NCBI RefSeq assembly: GCF_000372965.1
Contig: NZ_KB890025.1
Location: 1-64,000, forward strand
From: Hoeflea sp. 108
GTDB lineage: Bacteria > Pseudomonadota > Alphaproteobacteria > Rhizobiales > Rhizobiaceae
Length of the DNA: 64,000 nt
Direction of reading: 5' to 3'
Shown: positions 53,095-62,980 of the stretch, in pieces
Layout: each line of letters starts with the position of its first letter
Numbering within the stretch: the first letter of the stretch is position 1
The notes under the pieces: model-generated
Told to the model about the DNA's origin: nothing
The model's input: the letters and a program-made list of their open reading frames with translations, nothing else
Database searches by the model: none
Position numbers and translations under genes: made by a program

Positions 53095-54528
53095 ATGCCC
53101 AACTATCCCGATCTCCAGCTCTATATCGGCGGCGCCTGGCGCAAGACGGCGGAAACGCTGCCTGTCATCAATCCGGCCGACGAGAGCGTGATCGGCGCGG
53201 TTCCGGTTGCATCCACTCACGACCTCGACGCGGCCCTTGAGGCTGCCGAGCGTGGTTTTGTCACCTGGCGCAAGACCTCGCCGGCGCGCCGCGCCGAAGT
53301 GCTGCGCAAGGCGGCGTCGCTTCTGCGCGAGCGTATTGACGAGATCGCTGCCGACATCACCCGGGAGCACGGCAAGCCATTCCAGCAGGCGCGCCTTGAG
53401 GTGATCCGCGGTGCCGAGTTCTTCGAATGGGATGCGGGCGAAGCACAGCGCATTTATGGCCGCGTCATCCCCAGCGAGCCGGGCATCCGCTACATCGTCC
53501 ATCACCAGCCGATCGGCACGGTGGCGGCATTCTCGCCGTGGAACTTTCCGATGAGCCAGCCGGCGCGCAAGATCGCTGGCGCCTTGGCCGCAGGCTGTTC
53601 GATCATCATCAAGGCTGCGGAAGAAACCCCGGCCGGCTGCCTGCACATCGCCCGGGCCTTCCATGACGCCGGCTTGCCGGCTGGCGTGCTTAACCTCGTC
53701 TTCGGCGTGCCTGCCCAGATTTCCGAATACCTGATCCCGCAGGAGCCGGTGCGCCTGATCGCCTTCACCGGCTCGACCGCTGTCGGCAAGCGCCTCACCG
53801 GCCTTGCGGCCCAATATGTGAAGCCGGTGCTGATGGAACTCGGCGGTCATGCACCCGTGATCGTTTGCGACGATGCCGACCCGGTGAAGGCCGGCATCGC
53901 CTCGGCCATCCGCAAGGTGCGTAATTCCGGTCAGGTCTGCACCTCGCCGACGCGCTTCTTCGTCCATGAGAGCATCTACAAGCCGTTCACCGAAGCCTTC
54001 ATCGAGCGTGCTCGCGCCGTGAAAGTCGGCAACGGCCTCGACGAGGGCACCGAGATGGGCCCGGTGGCCAACCACCGCCGTGTCGAGGCGATGGAAATGC
54101 TGGTGGCGGACGGGCTGTCGAAGGGCGCCAAGCTGTTGCTCGGTGGCGAGCGTCCGCGCAACAGCGGCTACTTCTACCCGCCGACGATCCTGTCGGAATT
54201 GCCCGACGATGCCCGTGTCATGCGCGAGGAGCCATTCGGCCCGCTGGCGGTGATCAATCCCGTTTCCTCGCTCGATGAGGCGATCGAGAAGGCCAATGGC
54301 GTGCCCTTCGGACTTGCCGCATACGCCTTCACCAATTCGGCCGCCAATGTCGACCAGCTCACCGACGACCTAGAAGCCGGTAACGTGTCGATCAACACGC
54401 TGGAGGCCTCGGTCGCCGAGACGCCGTTCGGCGGCGTCAAGGAGAGTGGTTTCGGCCGCGAAGGCGGAGCGGAAGGCATCTTGCACTACACCGTGGTCAA
54501 GAACATCTCGCACCGCATGGCGATCTAG
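53095..54528 (+). CDS. NAD(P)-dependent aldehyde dehydrogenase
   Basis: A 477-residue aldehyde dehydrogenase close to the succinate-semialdehyde / 2-hydroxymuconate-semialdehyde branch. The Rossmann and active-site features are FSPWNFPMSQPARKIAGAL, FTGSTAVGKRL, the general base E248 (LMELGGHAPV) and the nucleophile C282 (NSGQVCTSPTRF), with EEPFGPLAVI and PFGGVKESGFGREGG. In the presumed pathway it would oxidise an aminomuconate-type or other semialdehyde after ring cleavage. It is the first gene after the LysR B divergent promoter. Confidence 0.92.
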   Translation: MPNYPDLQLYIGGAWRKTAETLPVINPADESVIGAVPVASTHDLDAALEAAERGFVTWRKTSPARRAEVLRKAASLLRERIDEIAADITREHGKPFQQARLEVIRGAEFFEWDAGEAQRIYGRVIPSEPGIRYIVHHQPIGTVAAFSPWNFPMSQPARKIAGALAAGCSIIIKAAEETPAGCLHIARAFHDAGLPAGVLNLVFGVPAQISEYLIPQEPVRLIAFTGSTAVGKRLTGLAAQYVKPVLMELGGHAPVIVCDDADPVKAGIASAIRKVRNSGQVCTSPTRFFVHESIYKPFTEAFIERARAVKVGNGLDEGTEMGPVANHRRVEAMEMLVADGLSKGAKLLLGGERPRNSGYFYPPTILSELPDDARVMREEPFGPLAVINPVSSLDEAIEKANGVPFGLAAYAFTNSAANVDQLTDDLEAGNVSINTLEASVAETPFGGVKESGFGREGGAEGILHYTVVKNISHRMAI

Positions 54529-54563
54529 CCGAAGCCCGAAGTCCCCGGAAAGGTTCGCATTCG

Positions 54564-55523
54564 ATGAAGTACGACAAGAAGACCGCCAAGGCCCATTCGA
54601 GGGCGACTATGAAGGGCGTCTGGGCCGCAGCGCTGATGCCGTTCAAGGATGACCTGTCGATCGACGAGGACGGTTTCCGCCGCAATGTCGACCACTGGAT
54701 CGGCGATCTCGGCATCGACGGCTTTTTCATCGCCGGCAAGCAGGGCGAGTTCTTCTCGATGTCGATCGACGAGCGCAAGCGCAGCTTTGATCTGGCGGTC
54801 GAAGCCTGCGCCGGCCGCGCCCAGACCATCATGTCCTGCTCGGACCAGAACATGGACGTGGTGATCGATCTGGCAAGACATGCTGAGAGATGCGGCGCCG
54901 ACTACATTGTCGTGCACGCACCGATCCTGCATTTCTTCAAGGAGCAGGACGAGACGCTGCTCAACTACTACCGCACCATTGCCGACAAGGTGGACATCGG
55001 CATAGCGCTCTGGAGCCATCCCGACAGCGGCTACCTTATGAGCCCCGAACTGTGCAACAAGCTGGCCGACATCGAGAACGTCGTCGCCATCAAATACTCG
55101 GTACCGCGGCCGATGTACTCCGAACTGACCAGACTCGCGGGCGATCGCATCCTCGTCAGCACGGCTTCCGAGGAGGAGTGGCTGGACAACATTCTGGAGC
55201 TCAACTGGCAGCTCTATCTGTGTTCGTCGCCGCCCTATCTCATTCAGACCAGGCACGACAAGCGCATGCGCGAATACACCGACCTTGCTTTTGCCGGCAA
55301 AGCGGAAGAGGCACGCCGCATCCGCGACAGCCTCGATCCGGTGCGCGCAGCGCTCAAGAACACACGCCCGGCCGAGAAGCCGCATTCGCACCAGAAATAC
55401 TGGCAGGAGCTGCTGGGTCAGTCGGGTGGACGTGTGCGGCCGCCGCTGCTGGAACTTACCGAGGCCGAGAAGCGCGCCACCCGTGCTGCCTTCGAAGCCT
55501 GCGGTCTGAAGACCTCAGCCTGA
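54564..55523 (+). CDS. DapA-family (DHDPS/NAL) lyase or hydratase-aldolase
   Basis: A 319-residue TIM-barrel protein of the dihydrodipicolinate synthase / N-acetylneuraminate lyase family. The opening GVWAAALMPFKDDLSIDEDGF, the GFFIAGKQGEFFSMSIDER segment (family form GTTGE) and the Schiff-base lysine K177 in VVAIKYSVPRP are visible. Family members form or break C-C bonds through pyruvate imines. Housekeeping DapA is improbable because of the divergent active site and the catabolic context; a hydratase-aldolase acting on a ring-cleavage product is more likely. GGAAAGG precedes the ATG. Confidence 0.85.
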   Translation: MKYDKKTAKAHSRATMKGVWAAALMPFKDDLSIDEDGFRRNVDHWIGDLGIDGFFIAGKQGEFFSMSIDERKRSFDLAVEACAGRAQTIMSCSDQNMDVVIDLARHAERCGADYIVVHAPILHFFKEQDETLLNYYRTIADKVDIGIALWSHPDSGYLMSPELCNKLADIENVVAIKYSVPRPMYSELTRLAGDRILVSTASEEEWLDNILELNWQLYLCSSPPYLIQTRHDKRMREYTDLAFAGKAEEARRIRDSLDPVRAALKNTRPAEKPHSHQKYWQELLGQSGGRVRPPLLELTEAEKRATRAAFEACGLKTSA

Positions 55524-55537
55524 AGGGTGAAGCCTGA

Positions 55538-56143
<606 letters not shown>

Positions 56144-56165
56144 TCGGCCTGCCTTCGTGATGCAT

Positions 56166-56186
56166 GCGCGCCACTCGGTGGCGCGC
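56166..56186 (+). other. Very stable hairpin upstream of binding-protein B
   Basis: GCGCGCCAC and GTGGCGCGC pair perfectly over nine bases around a TCG loop, between nbaC and the following binding-protein gene. No T-run follows. It may separate or stabilise the transcript segments. Confidence 0.6.
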
Positions 56187-56211
56187 CGCCCCTCAGATCT
56201 GGAACCAAGAC

Positions 56212-57381
56212 ATGAAACTGAAGTCCTCGCTCATTGCCCTCGCGGTCGCCTCGCTGTGCAACTCGACTGCATTCGCCCTGGAACCGGTCAAGATCGGCAT
56301 GATCACGACGCTTTCCGGTCCGGCGGGCTATCTCGGCGAGGATGTGCGCGACGGCTTCCAGCTCGCGATCGACCTCGAAGGCGGAAAGCTTGGCGGCGTC
56401 CCCGTCAAGGTGCTGGTGGAAGACGACGGTCTCAAGCCTGGCAACGGTCGCCAGATCGTAGAGAGGTTTCTGAACGATGAAGGCGTCAGGCTGTTTACCG
56501 GCATCGTCTTCTCCAACGTGGCGGGTGCGGCTGTTCCCGAAATCGTCGACGCGGACGCGATCTTCGTCAGCCCCAATGCGGGGCCTTCCGAATTTGCCGG
56601 CAAGGGCTGCCACCCGAACTACTTTGTCCTTTCGTGGCTGACCGACACGATGCAGGGTAGCGCGGGCCAGAACGCCACCGACCTCGGCTACAAGAAGGCG
56701 TTCGTGCTTGCGCCGAACTACCAGGCCGGCAAGGACGCGGTCGCGGGTTTCAAACGCTACTTCAAGGGCGAGATATCGGGCGAGATCTATACGCGCCTTG
56801 ACCAAACGGACTTTGCAGCGGAGATGGCCCAGATCAAGGCGGCCAATCCGGACGTGGTATTCCAGTTCCAGCCAGGTGGGCTTGGGATCGCCTTCCTGCG
56901 CCAATACCAGCAATCTGGCCTGCTTGGCACAGTGCCGATGGTGGTTGCCGAGCCTTCGATGGACCACGCCATCCTCAAGGCAGTGGGCGAGGCGGCGGAG
57001 GGATTGAATGTCTCGGGCTCCTGGAACACCGACCTCGACAATGACACCAACCGCGAGTTTGTCGCGAGGTTCTCCGAGACCTACAAGCGCACGCCGACGA
57101 TGTATGCAGCGCAAGGCTACGATACCGCACTTGCCATCGCTTCGGCGCTCAAGCAGTCCGAGGGCGACGTAGAAGATCTCGATACATTCCGTGCAGCGCT
57201 GCTCAAAACCGAGTTCAAGACCACGCGCGGCAGCTTCAGCTTCGGCAAGAACCAGCATCCCGTGCAGGACTGGTATGCGATGCAGGTGGTGAAGGACGAT
57301 GCCGGCCAGCTAACGCTGAAGACGCGCAAAAAGCTGCTCGAAGCGCATGGCGATCCGTTCGCCGGCGAATGCGACCTCTGA
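56212..57381 (+). CDS. Branched-chain amino acid-type ABC binding protein (paralogue B)
   Basis: A 389-residue LivJ-class binding protein with a signal peptide ending AFA, then LEPVKIGMITTLSGPAGYLG. It is homologous throughout to paralogues A and C; conserved pocket-region pieces include SPNAGPSEFAGKGCHPNYF and GGLGIAFLRQYQQSGLL. It differs from paralogue C at several loop positions, for example the segment before NQHPVQDWY, so ligand preference may differ. The MBL hydrolase gene follows seven bases after its stop. Confidence 0.9.
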   Translation: MKLKSSLIALAVASLCNSTAFALEPVKIGMITTLSGPAGYLGEDVRDGFQLAIDLEGGKLGGVPVKVLVEDDGLKPGNGRQIVERFLNDEGVRLFTGIVFSNVAGAAVPEIVDADAIFVSPNAGPSEFAGKGCHPNYFVLSWLTDTMQGSAGQNATDLGYKKAFVLAPNYQAGKDAVAGFKRYFKGEISGEIYTRLDQTDFAAEMAQIKAANPDVVFQFQPGGLGIAFLRQYQQSGLLGTVPMVVAEPSMDHAILKAVGEAAEGLNVSGSWNTDLDNDTNREFVARFSETYKRTPTMYAAQGYDTALAIASALKQSEGDVEDLDTFRAALLKTEFKTTRGSFSFGKNQHPVQDWYAMQVVKDDAGQLTLKTRKKLLEAHGDPFAGECDL

Positions 57382-57388
57382 GGGCGGA

Positions 57389-58351
57389 ATGAGGGTCCGT
57401 CGGCTCCAACTTCCAGAATTCGGCATCGAACTGGAGCAGCTACATGCCGGCTCAGTTGTGGTGACCTGCATCCCCGACATGGCAAATGTTGCCTGGCCGG
57501 CGCGTGCGATCTTCGCGGGGCTGTCACGCGAGGATCTGGAAGCTGCTCGCAGGCGTTCGCCTGAAGGCACTGTCGATCCCGAGGGCGGGACGGTGGCGCT
57601 CAGCTTCAATTGCTACGTCATCGAGACACCTGATTATGTGGCGCTGATCGACGGTGGCATCGGCGACGCCAAGGAGCGGCCGCACCGGCCGGCCTGGCAT
57701 CGCCGCGAAACCCAATTCCTCCAGACGCTGCTGGCGCTCGGCATTTCGCCCGAGCGTGTCGACATCGTCATCAACACGCATCTGCACGCCGACCATGTCG
57801 GCTGGAACACAAGGCGGGAAGGCGAAACCTGGCGGCCGACCTTTCCCAATGCGCGCTACGTCGTCGCCGAAACCGAGCTTGCCCATTGGATTGGTATCCA
57901 CGAGGCGTCGGTCGACGGCAACACGCTGCATGGCGCCTTCGCCGATAGCGTGTTGCCCATCATCCGGTCCGTAGGCTTCGAGGCAGTGGCTTCGGACGCC
58001 GAGGTGGCCAATGGGCTGCAACTGAAGCCGGCGCCCGGACATTCGCCCGGCATGGTGGTGGTCTCGCTCGACACGGGCGAGGGCGAGGTGCTGTTTCTGG
58101 CCGATGCTGTCCACCATCCGCTGCAGCTCGGCGATGACAGCATCGTCTGCAATTTCTGCGAGGACCCGGCCCAGGCGCGCGCGACGCGGATCGGCCTGCT
58201 CGGTGCGGCGGCTGCTGCGGGCACCGTACTTGCGCCTTACCATTTTCCCGCCCCTGTCTTCGGCCGGTTGACGGCGGAGGCGGCTTCGTTCCGGTTCGTG
58301 CCTCTAGACATCGACGCACCCGGCCAGCCTGCAATCAACAATGCGCGCTAG
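57389..58351 (+). CDS. Metallo-beta-lactamase-fold hydrolase
   Basis: A 320-residue zinc hydrolase of the MBL superfamily. The metal motif is NTHLHADHVGW (H131, H133, D135, H136), followed by PAPGHSPGMVVV (third His), LADAVHH (bridging Asp) and a C-terminal APYHFP His. This class includes lactonases, thioesterases and amide hydrolases. Between two binding-protein genes and within the catabolic operon it may open a lactone or lactam intermediate. It is not of the beta-lactamase subclass by context. Confidence 0.85.
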   Translation: MRVRRLQLPEFGIELEQLHAGSVVVTCIPDMANVAWPARAIFAGLSREDLEAARRRSPEGTVDPEGGTVALSFNCYVIETPDYVALIDGGIGDAKERPHRPAWHRRETQFLQTLLALGISPERVDIVINTHLHADHVGWNTRREGETWRPTFPNARYVVAETELAHWIGIHEASVDGNTLHGAFADSVLPIIRSVGFEAVASDAEVANGLQLKPAPGHSPGMVVVSLDTGEGEVLFLADAVHHPLQLGDDSIVCNFCEDPAQARATRIGLLGAAAAAGTVLAPYHFPAPVFGRLTAEAASFRFVPLDIDAPGQPAINNAR

Positions 58352-58378
58352 AACGCGCCGACCAGAGGAGAACCGACT

Positions 58379-59536
58379 GTGAGGAAAACCATTCTTGCCG
58401 CATCGATCGCAGCGCTTGCGGCGTTTCCGGCTTTCGCTGCCGACCCGGTCAAGATCGGCATGATCACCACGCTATCGGGCCCGGCCGGCTATCTCGGCCA
58501 AGACATTCGCGACGGCTTCAAGCTTGCCATGGAAGACGGCAAGCTGGGCGGCGTGCCGGTCGAGCTGGTCGTCGAGGACGATGGCCTGAAGCCTGGCCAG
58601 GGCAAGCAGATCGCCGAACGCTTCCTCGGTGAGGAAGGCATCAAGCTGTTCACCGGCATCGTGTTCTCAAACGTCGCCGGTGCCACCGTTCCCGATATCG
58701 TCGACAACGACGCCTTCTACATCAGCCCCAATGCCGCGCCGTCGAACATGGCCGGCAAGGAGTGCAACCCGAACTATTTCGTCGTCTCCTGGCAGAACGA
58801 CAGCCTGCATGAGAGTGCCGGCCAGAACGCCACCAATCTCGGCTACAAGAAGGCTTTCGTGCTGGCCCCGAACTATCAGGCCGGCAAGGACGCCATCGCC
58901 GGCTTCAAGCGCTACTTCAAGGGCGAGATCGCAGGCGAAATCTACACCCGTCTCGACCAGACCGATTTCGCTGCAGAACTCGCTCAGGTCCGCGCGGCCA
59001 AACCCGACGTGGTCTTCCAGTTCCATCCGGGCGGCCTCGGCATCACCTTCCTGCGCCAGTACGAGCAGGCAGGCCTGATGAAGGAAATCCCGATGGTGGT
59101 GGCCGAGCCGTCGATGGACGGCGTGACGCTCGCCGCCGTCGGCGACGCGGCCCTCGGCCTCAACGTTACGAGCCACTGGAACTCCGACTTCGACAACGCG
59201 GCCAACAAGAAGTTCATGGAAGCCTGGACCAAGGCCTACAACCGCCCGGTCACCTACTATGCCAGCCAGGGTTATGACGCGGCTCTTGCCTATGCCTCGG
59301 CGTTGAAGGCGACCGGCGGCAGCCTCGACGACGCCGATGCCTTCCGCGACGCCCTGCGCAAGGCCGACTTCGAATCCGTGCGCGGCAAGTTCGCCTTTGG
59401 CCCCAACCAGCACCCGGTGCAGAACTGGTACGCGCTGAAGGTCGAGAAGGGCGCCGATGGCAAGCCGATGCTGAAGACGGTCGGCGACGTGTTCAAGGAC
59501 CACGGCGACGCCTATTCGGCCGAATGCAAGATGTAA
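58379..59536 (+). CDS. Branched-chain amino acid-type ABC binding protein (paralogue C)
   Basis: A 385-residue LivJ-class binding protein starting at GTG 58379 behind AGAGGAG. The signal peptide ends AFA and the mature protein begins ADPVKIGMITTLSGPAGYLG. Of the three paralogues it is the one directly adjoining the permease genes, with a strong hairpin between. It shares NYQAGKDAIAGFKRYFKGEI with paralogue B. The ligand is expected to be an aromatic or heterocyclic acid given the flanking enzymes. Confidence 0.92.
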   Translation: MRKTILAASIAALAAFPAFAADPVKIGMITTLSGPAGYLGQDIRDGFKLAMEDGKLGGVPVELVVEDDGLKPGQGKQIAERFLGEEGIKLFTGIVFSNVAGATVPDIVDNDAFYISPNAAPSNMAGKECNPNYFVVSWQNDSLHESAGQNATNLGYKKAFVLAPNYQAGKDAIAGFKRYFKGEIAGEIYTRLDQTDFAAELAQVRAAKPDVVFQFHPGGLGITFLRQYEQAGLMKEIPMVVAEPSMDGVTLAAVGDAALGLNVTSHWNSDFDNAANKKFMEAWTKAYNRPVTYYASQGYDAALAYASALKATGGSLDDADAFRDALRKADFESVRGKFAFGPNQHPVQNWYALKVEKGADGKPMLKTVGDVFKDHGDAYSAECKM

Positions 59537-59551
59537 TCCCGGCCCTGCCGG

Positions 59552-59585
59552 TTGGGGGGAGACGGTCCGCGTCGTCTCTCCCCAA
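59552..59585 (+). other. Strong hairpin between binding-protein C and permease genes
   Basis: TTGGGGGGAGACG and CGTCTCTCCCCAA form a 13-bp stem with a single G-T wobble and an eight-base loop. No T-run follows, so partial termination or 3'-end protection of the binding-protein mRNA is likely. Confidence 0.65.
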
Positions 59586-59612
59586 GAGTTCTCCTGTGTG
59601 AAGTGATCCGAG

Positions 59613-60527
59613 ATGACGCTCTTCCTCGAACAATTGCTCAACGGCGTGCAGTTCGGCGTGATGCTGTTCTTGCTGGCTGCCGGCCTGACGCTGATCTTCG
59701 GCATCATGGGCGTCATCAACCTGGCGCATGGGTCGATCTACATGATTGGCGCCTATGCCGGCACCTGGGTCGCGGCCGAGACCGGATCGTTCTGGCTCGG
59801 CATTCCAGCAGCCCTTGCGGCGGCAGCCATTGCTGGCGTCGCCATCGAATTCCTGGTCGTGCGCAGGCTTTATCAGCGTGACCATCTCGACCAGGTGCTG
59901 GCGACTTTCGGCCTGATCCTGATCTTCAACCAGACCATCACCATCCTGTTCGGCCGCCAGCCGCTGTTCGTGTCGATGCCGGCGCTGCTGGACGGCTCGG
60001 TTGAGCTGCTGCCCGGGCTGTTCTACCCGATCTATCGCCTCACCATCATTCTGGTTGGCCTGCTGGTTGCCGTCGGCCTGTATCTGCTGATCAACAAGAC
60101 CCGTATCGGCATGTTGGTTCGCGCCGGCTCGACCAATCGCGAGATGGTGCGCGCGCTCGGCGTCGACATCCGCCTGCTCTACACGCTGGTCTTCGGTCTC
60201 GGCGCGTTGCTTGCCGGTCTCGCCGGCTTCATGGCCGGGCCGATCCTCGCAGTGCAGGTCGGCATGGGCGAGCAGATCCTGATCACCACCTTCGTCGTTG
60301 TCGTCATCGGCGGTGTCGGCTCTATCCGCGGCGCTTTCTTCGCCAGCCTCGTGCTCGGCATCGTCGACACCAGCCTGCGCGCCTATCTGCCGGGCCTGCT
60401 GCGTCAGGTGATGGTTGGTCCCGAGGCCGATGCGCTGGGCGCCGGCATCTCGTCGATGGGCATCTACCTTCTGATGGCGATCGTGCTTCTGATCCGGCCG
60501 AAAGGCCTCTTCATCCGGAATTCCTGA
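59613..60527 (+). CDS. Branched-chain amino acid-type ABC permease (LivH type)
   Basis: A 304-residue permease with about eight membrane segments. Class motifs are LFLLAAGLTLIFGIMGVINLAHGS (in parts), DHLDQVLATFGLILIF, NREMVRALGVDIRLLY and VVIGGVGSIRGAFFASLVLG. It pairs with the LivM-type protein next to it. Confidence 0.94.
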   Translation: MTLFLEQLLNGVQFGVMLFLLAAGLTLIFGIMGVINLAHGSIYMIGAYAGTWVAAETGSFWLGIPAALAAAAIAGVAIEFLVVRRLYQRDHLDQVLATFGLILIFNQTITILFGRQPLFVSMPALLDGSVELLPGLFYPIYRLTIILVGLLVAVGLYLLINKTRIGMLVRAGSTNREMVRALGVDIRLLYTLVFGLGALLAGLAGFMAGPILAVQVGMGEQILITTFVVVVIGGVGSIRGAFFASLVLGIVDTSLRAYLPGLLRQVMVGPEADALGAGISSMGIYLLMAIVLLIRPKGLFIRNS

Positions 60528-60546
60528 GTTGGGTACTGCTGCGCCA

Positions 60547-61530
60547 ATGGAAACTTCACTCAAGCGACCTGCCTTGCTAGCCGGTGTGCTGATCGCGCTG
60601 ATTGCGCTGCCGACGGTGGCGGACCTCACCGGTTACACCGCGCTGACGTCGCTGGCGACGCGCGTGCTGATCTACGGCATCGCAGCGGCCAGCCTCAATT
60701 TCGTGCTCGGCTATGGCGGCATGGTCAGCTTCGGCCACGCGGCCTTCTTCGGCATCGGCGGATATGTCGTCGGCATCCTCTACCAGCACTATGCGCTGGG
60801 CGAGCCGCTGCTCGGCTTCATCCCAGGCACCAACCAGCTGTTGATCACCATCCCTGTGGCGCTGGTGGTCTCAGGCATCATGGCGGCGCTCATCGGCGCG
60901 CTGTCGCTGCGCACCGGCGGCGTCCAGTTCATCATGATCACGCTCGCCTTCGCCCAGATGCTGTTCTTCCTGTTTGTCTCGCTCAAGACCTATGGCGGCG
61001 ACGATGGCCTGATCATCCGCCGCGCCAACGAGCTGCCGGGCCTCAACATGCGCGATAAGCAGACGGTCTACTATGTCTGCCTCGCCTTCGCGGTGCTGTT
61101 TTTCTTCGTGCTCTGGCGCATCGTCAATTCGCGCTTCGGCAACGTCATCGTCGGCCTGCGACAGAGCGAGCGGCGCATGGCGGCGATCGGCCTGCCGGCG
61201 TATCGCTACAAGCTGATGGCTTTCGTGATCTCGGGCATGGGCTGCGGTCTTGCGGGGGCGCTGATGGCCAACTTCCTGCGCTTTGCCAGCCCCGATATGC
61301 TGCATTGGACCAAGTCGGGCGAACTGATGGTGATGGTCATCCTCGGCGGCGTCGGCACGCTGTTCGGGCCGCTGATCGGTGCCGCCGTGTTTATCGTGCT
61401 GGAAACGCTGCTCGCCTCGTGGACCGAGAACTGGCAGCTCGGCCTCGGCCTGATCCTGCTGTTCGTGGTGCTCTACACACAAGGCGGCGTGCAGGCGCTG
61501 GGCGCCCGTCTTTTCGGGAGGCGCGCATGA
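60547..61530 (+). CDS. Branched-chain amino acid-type ABC permease (LivM type)
   Basis: A 327-residue permease with class motifs NFVLGYGGMVSFGHAAFFGIGGY (in parts), GALSLRTGGVQFIMITLAFAQM and VMVILGGVGTLFGPLIGA. An in-frame TTG at 60529 would add six residues and lies one base after the LivH-type stop; neither start has a strong ribosome-binding site, so coupling to the upstream gene is likely. Its stop overlaps the first ATPase start. Confidence 0.93.
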   Translation: METSLKRPALLAGVLIALIALPTVADLTGYTALTSLATRVLIYGIAAASLNFVLGYGGMVSFGHAAFFGIGGYVVGILYQHYALGEPLLGFIPGTNQLLITIPVALVVSGIMAALIGALSLRTGGVQFIMITLAFAQMLFFLFVSLKTYGGDDGLIIRRANELPGLNMRDKQTVYYVCLAFAVLFFFVLWRIVNSRFGNVIVGLRQSERRMAAIGLPAYRYKLMAFVISGMGCGLAGALMANFLRFASPDMLHWTKSGELMVMVILGGVGTLFGPLIGAAVFIVLETLLASWTENWQLGLGLILLFVVLYTQGGVQALGARLFGRRA

Positions 61531-62285
61531 GCCAGCCGATCCTCAATGTCCGCGGCCTGGTCAAGCGCTTCGGCGGGCTGCTTGCCACCGACCATGTCGA
61601 CATCACCGTCAATCCGGGCGAGATCCACGCCCTGATCGGCCCGAACGGTGCTGGCAAAACGACGCTGATCTCGCAGTTGATGGGCGAGATCAGGCCCAAT
61701 GAAGGTACGATCGAGATTGACGGCAGGTCGGTCGACGGTGTGCCGACGTCCAGGCGCGTGTTGCTCGGTCTGGCTCGTACCTTCCAGATCACCTGCTTGC
61801 TGCCCGACTATACGGTACGCGACAACGTCGCCATCGCCGTGCAGATTCGGCAGGGACACAGTTTCCGCTTCTGGGGTGATGTGCGCCGCGAGAAGATGCT
61901 GGCCGAGGAGGCGGCGCACCACCTCGCGACCGTGGGGCTCGAGTGTCGCGCCGACGAGCTGGTCGCCAATCTCTCCCATGGTGAGCAGAAGCAGCTGGAA
62001 CTGGCGGTGGCCCTTGCGACCAAGCCGCGACTTCTGTTGCTCGACGAGCCGATGGCCGGCCTCGGCCATGTCGAGAGCCAGCAGATGATCGAGACTTTGC
62101 GCGGTCTGAGGAGCCATGTCTCGATGCTGCTTGTCGAGCACGACATGGAGGCGGTGTTCGCTCTTGCCGACCGCATCTCGGTGCTGGTCTACGGGCGCGT
62201 CATCGCCACCGGCACTGTCGACGAGATCCGGGACAATCCGGACGTGCGCACCGCCTATCTTGGTGAAGGAGACGAGCTGTGCTGA
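61527..62285 (+). CDS. Branched-chain amino acid-type ABC ATPase (LivG type)
   Basis: A 252-residue ATPase with Walker A GPNGAGKTTLI, signature LSHGEQKQLELAVA (the LivG-typical LSHGE in place of LSGGQ), Walker B LLLDEPMAGL and H-loop VEHDMEAVF. It starts in an ATGA overlap with the permease and overlaps the LivF-type gene by seven bases. Confidence 0.95.
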   Translation: MSQPILNVRGLVKRFGGLLATDHVDITVNPGEIHALIGPNGAGKTTLISQLMGEIRPNEGTIEIDGRSVDGVPTSRRVLLGLARTFQITCLLPDYTVRDNVAIAVQIRQGHSFRFWGDVRREKMLAEEAAHHLATVGLECRADELVANLSHGEQKQLELAVALATKPRLLLLDEPMAGLGHVESQQMIETLRGLRSHVSMLLVEHDMEAVFALADRISVLVYGRVIATGTVDEIRDNPDVRTAYLGEGDELC

Positions 62286-62980
62286 GCGTCGCCAAACTGC
62301 AATCGGGTTACGGCCGGAGCCAGGTTCTCTTCGACGTCGAACTGGAGATCGGCGAGGGCGAGGTCGTCACCCTGCTCGGCCGCAACGGCATGGGCAAGAC
62401 AACCACCGTCAAATCGATCATGGGCCTCGTCCGGCCGATGTCGGGCGAAGTGCGTTTTACCGGCCGCGATGTGCGCGGCGCGACGCCAGAGACGGTCGCC
62501 CGCCTTGGCGTCGGCCTGGTGCCGGAGGGCCGCCAGACCTTTGCCACGCTGACCGTGCGCGAAAATCTCGTCGCCACCGCCGCCAATCGTCTCGGCCGCA
62601 AGGACCCGTGGACGCTGGAACGCGTCTACGCGCTGTTCCCTAGGCTGAAGGAGCGGGCCGGGCAAGCTGCGGGAACTCTCTCCGGCGGCGAGCAGCAGAT
62701 GCTGGTCGTCGGCCGGGCGCTGATGACCAACCCGAAGCTGCTCATCCTCGACGAGGCGACCGAAGGTCTTGCGCCGGTCATCCGCGCCGAGATCTGGGGA
62801 TGCATCGAGGCGCTCAAGGCTGAAGGCCAGTCTATCCTCCTGATCGACAAGAACCTCAACGTGCTGAAGCGCCTCGCCGACCGCCACTACATTCTTGAGA
62901 AGGGCCGTACCGTCTGGTCGGGCACCGGCGTAGACCTGACCAGCAATGCCGAACTGGTGCAGCGCTATGTCGGGCTCTAA
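62279..62980 (+). CDS. Branched-chain amino acid-type ABC ATPase (LivF type)
   Basis: A 233-residue ATPase starting at GTG 62279 inside the previous gene. Walker A is GRNGMGKTTT, the LivF-typical GLVPEGRQTFATLTV follows, the signature is LSGGEQQMLVVGRA, and Walker B LLILDEATEGLAP. The usual H-loop His is replaced: the segment reads LLIDKNLNVL where family members have VEQN. It overlaps the aspartate dehydrogenase gene by 14 bases. Confidence 0.94.
   Translation: MLSVAKLQSGYGRSQVLFDVELEIGEGEVVTLLGRNGMGKTTTVKSIMGLVRPMSGEVRFTGRDVRGATPETVARLGVGLVPEGRQTFATLTVRENLVATAANRLGRKDPWTLERVYALFPRLKERAGQAAGTLSGGEQQMLVVGRALMTNPKLLILDEATEGLAPVIRAEIWGCIEALKAEGQSILLIDKNLNVLKRLADRHYILEKGRTVWSGTGVDLTSNAELVQRYVGL

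Noticed and set aside
54564..55523. Housekeeping dihydrodipicolinate synthase (dapA)
   Set aside because: The GTTGE segment is GKQGE and the context is catabolic, so only the family is assigned.
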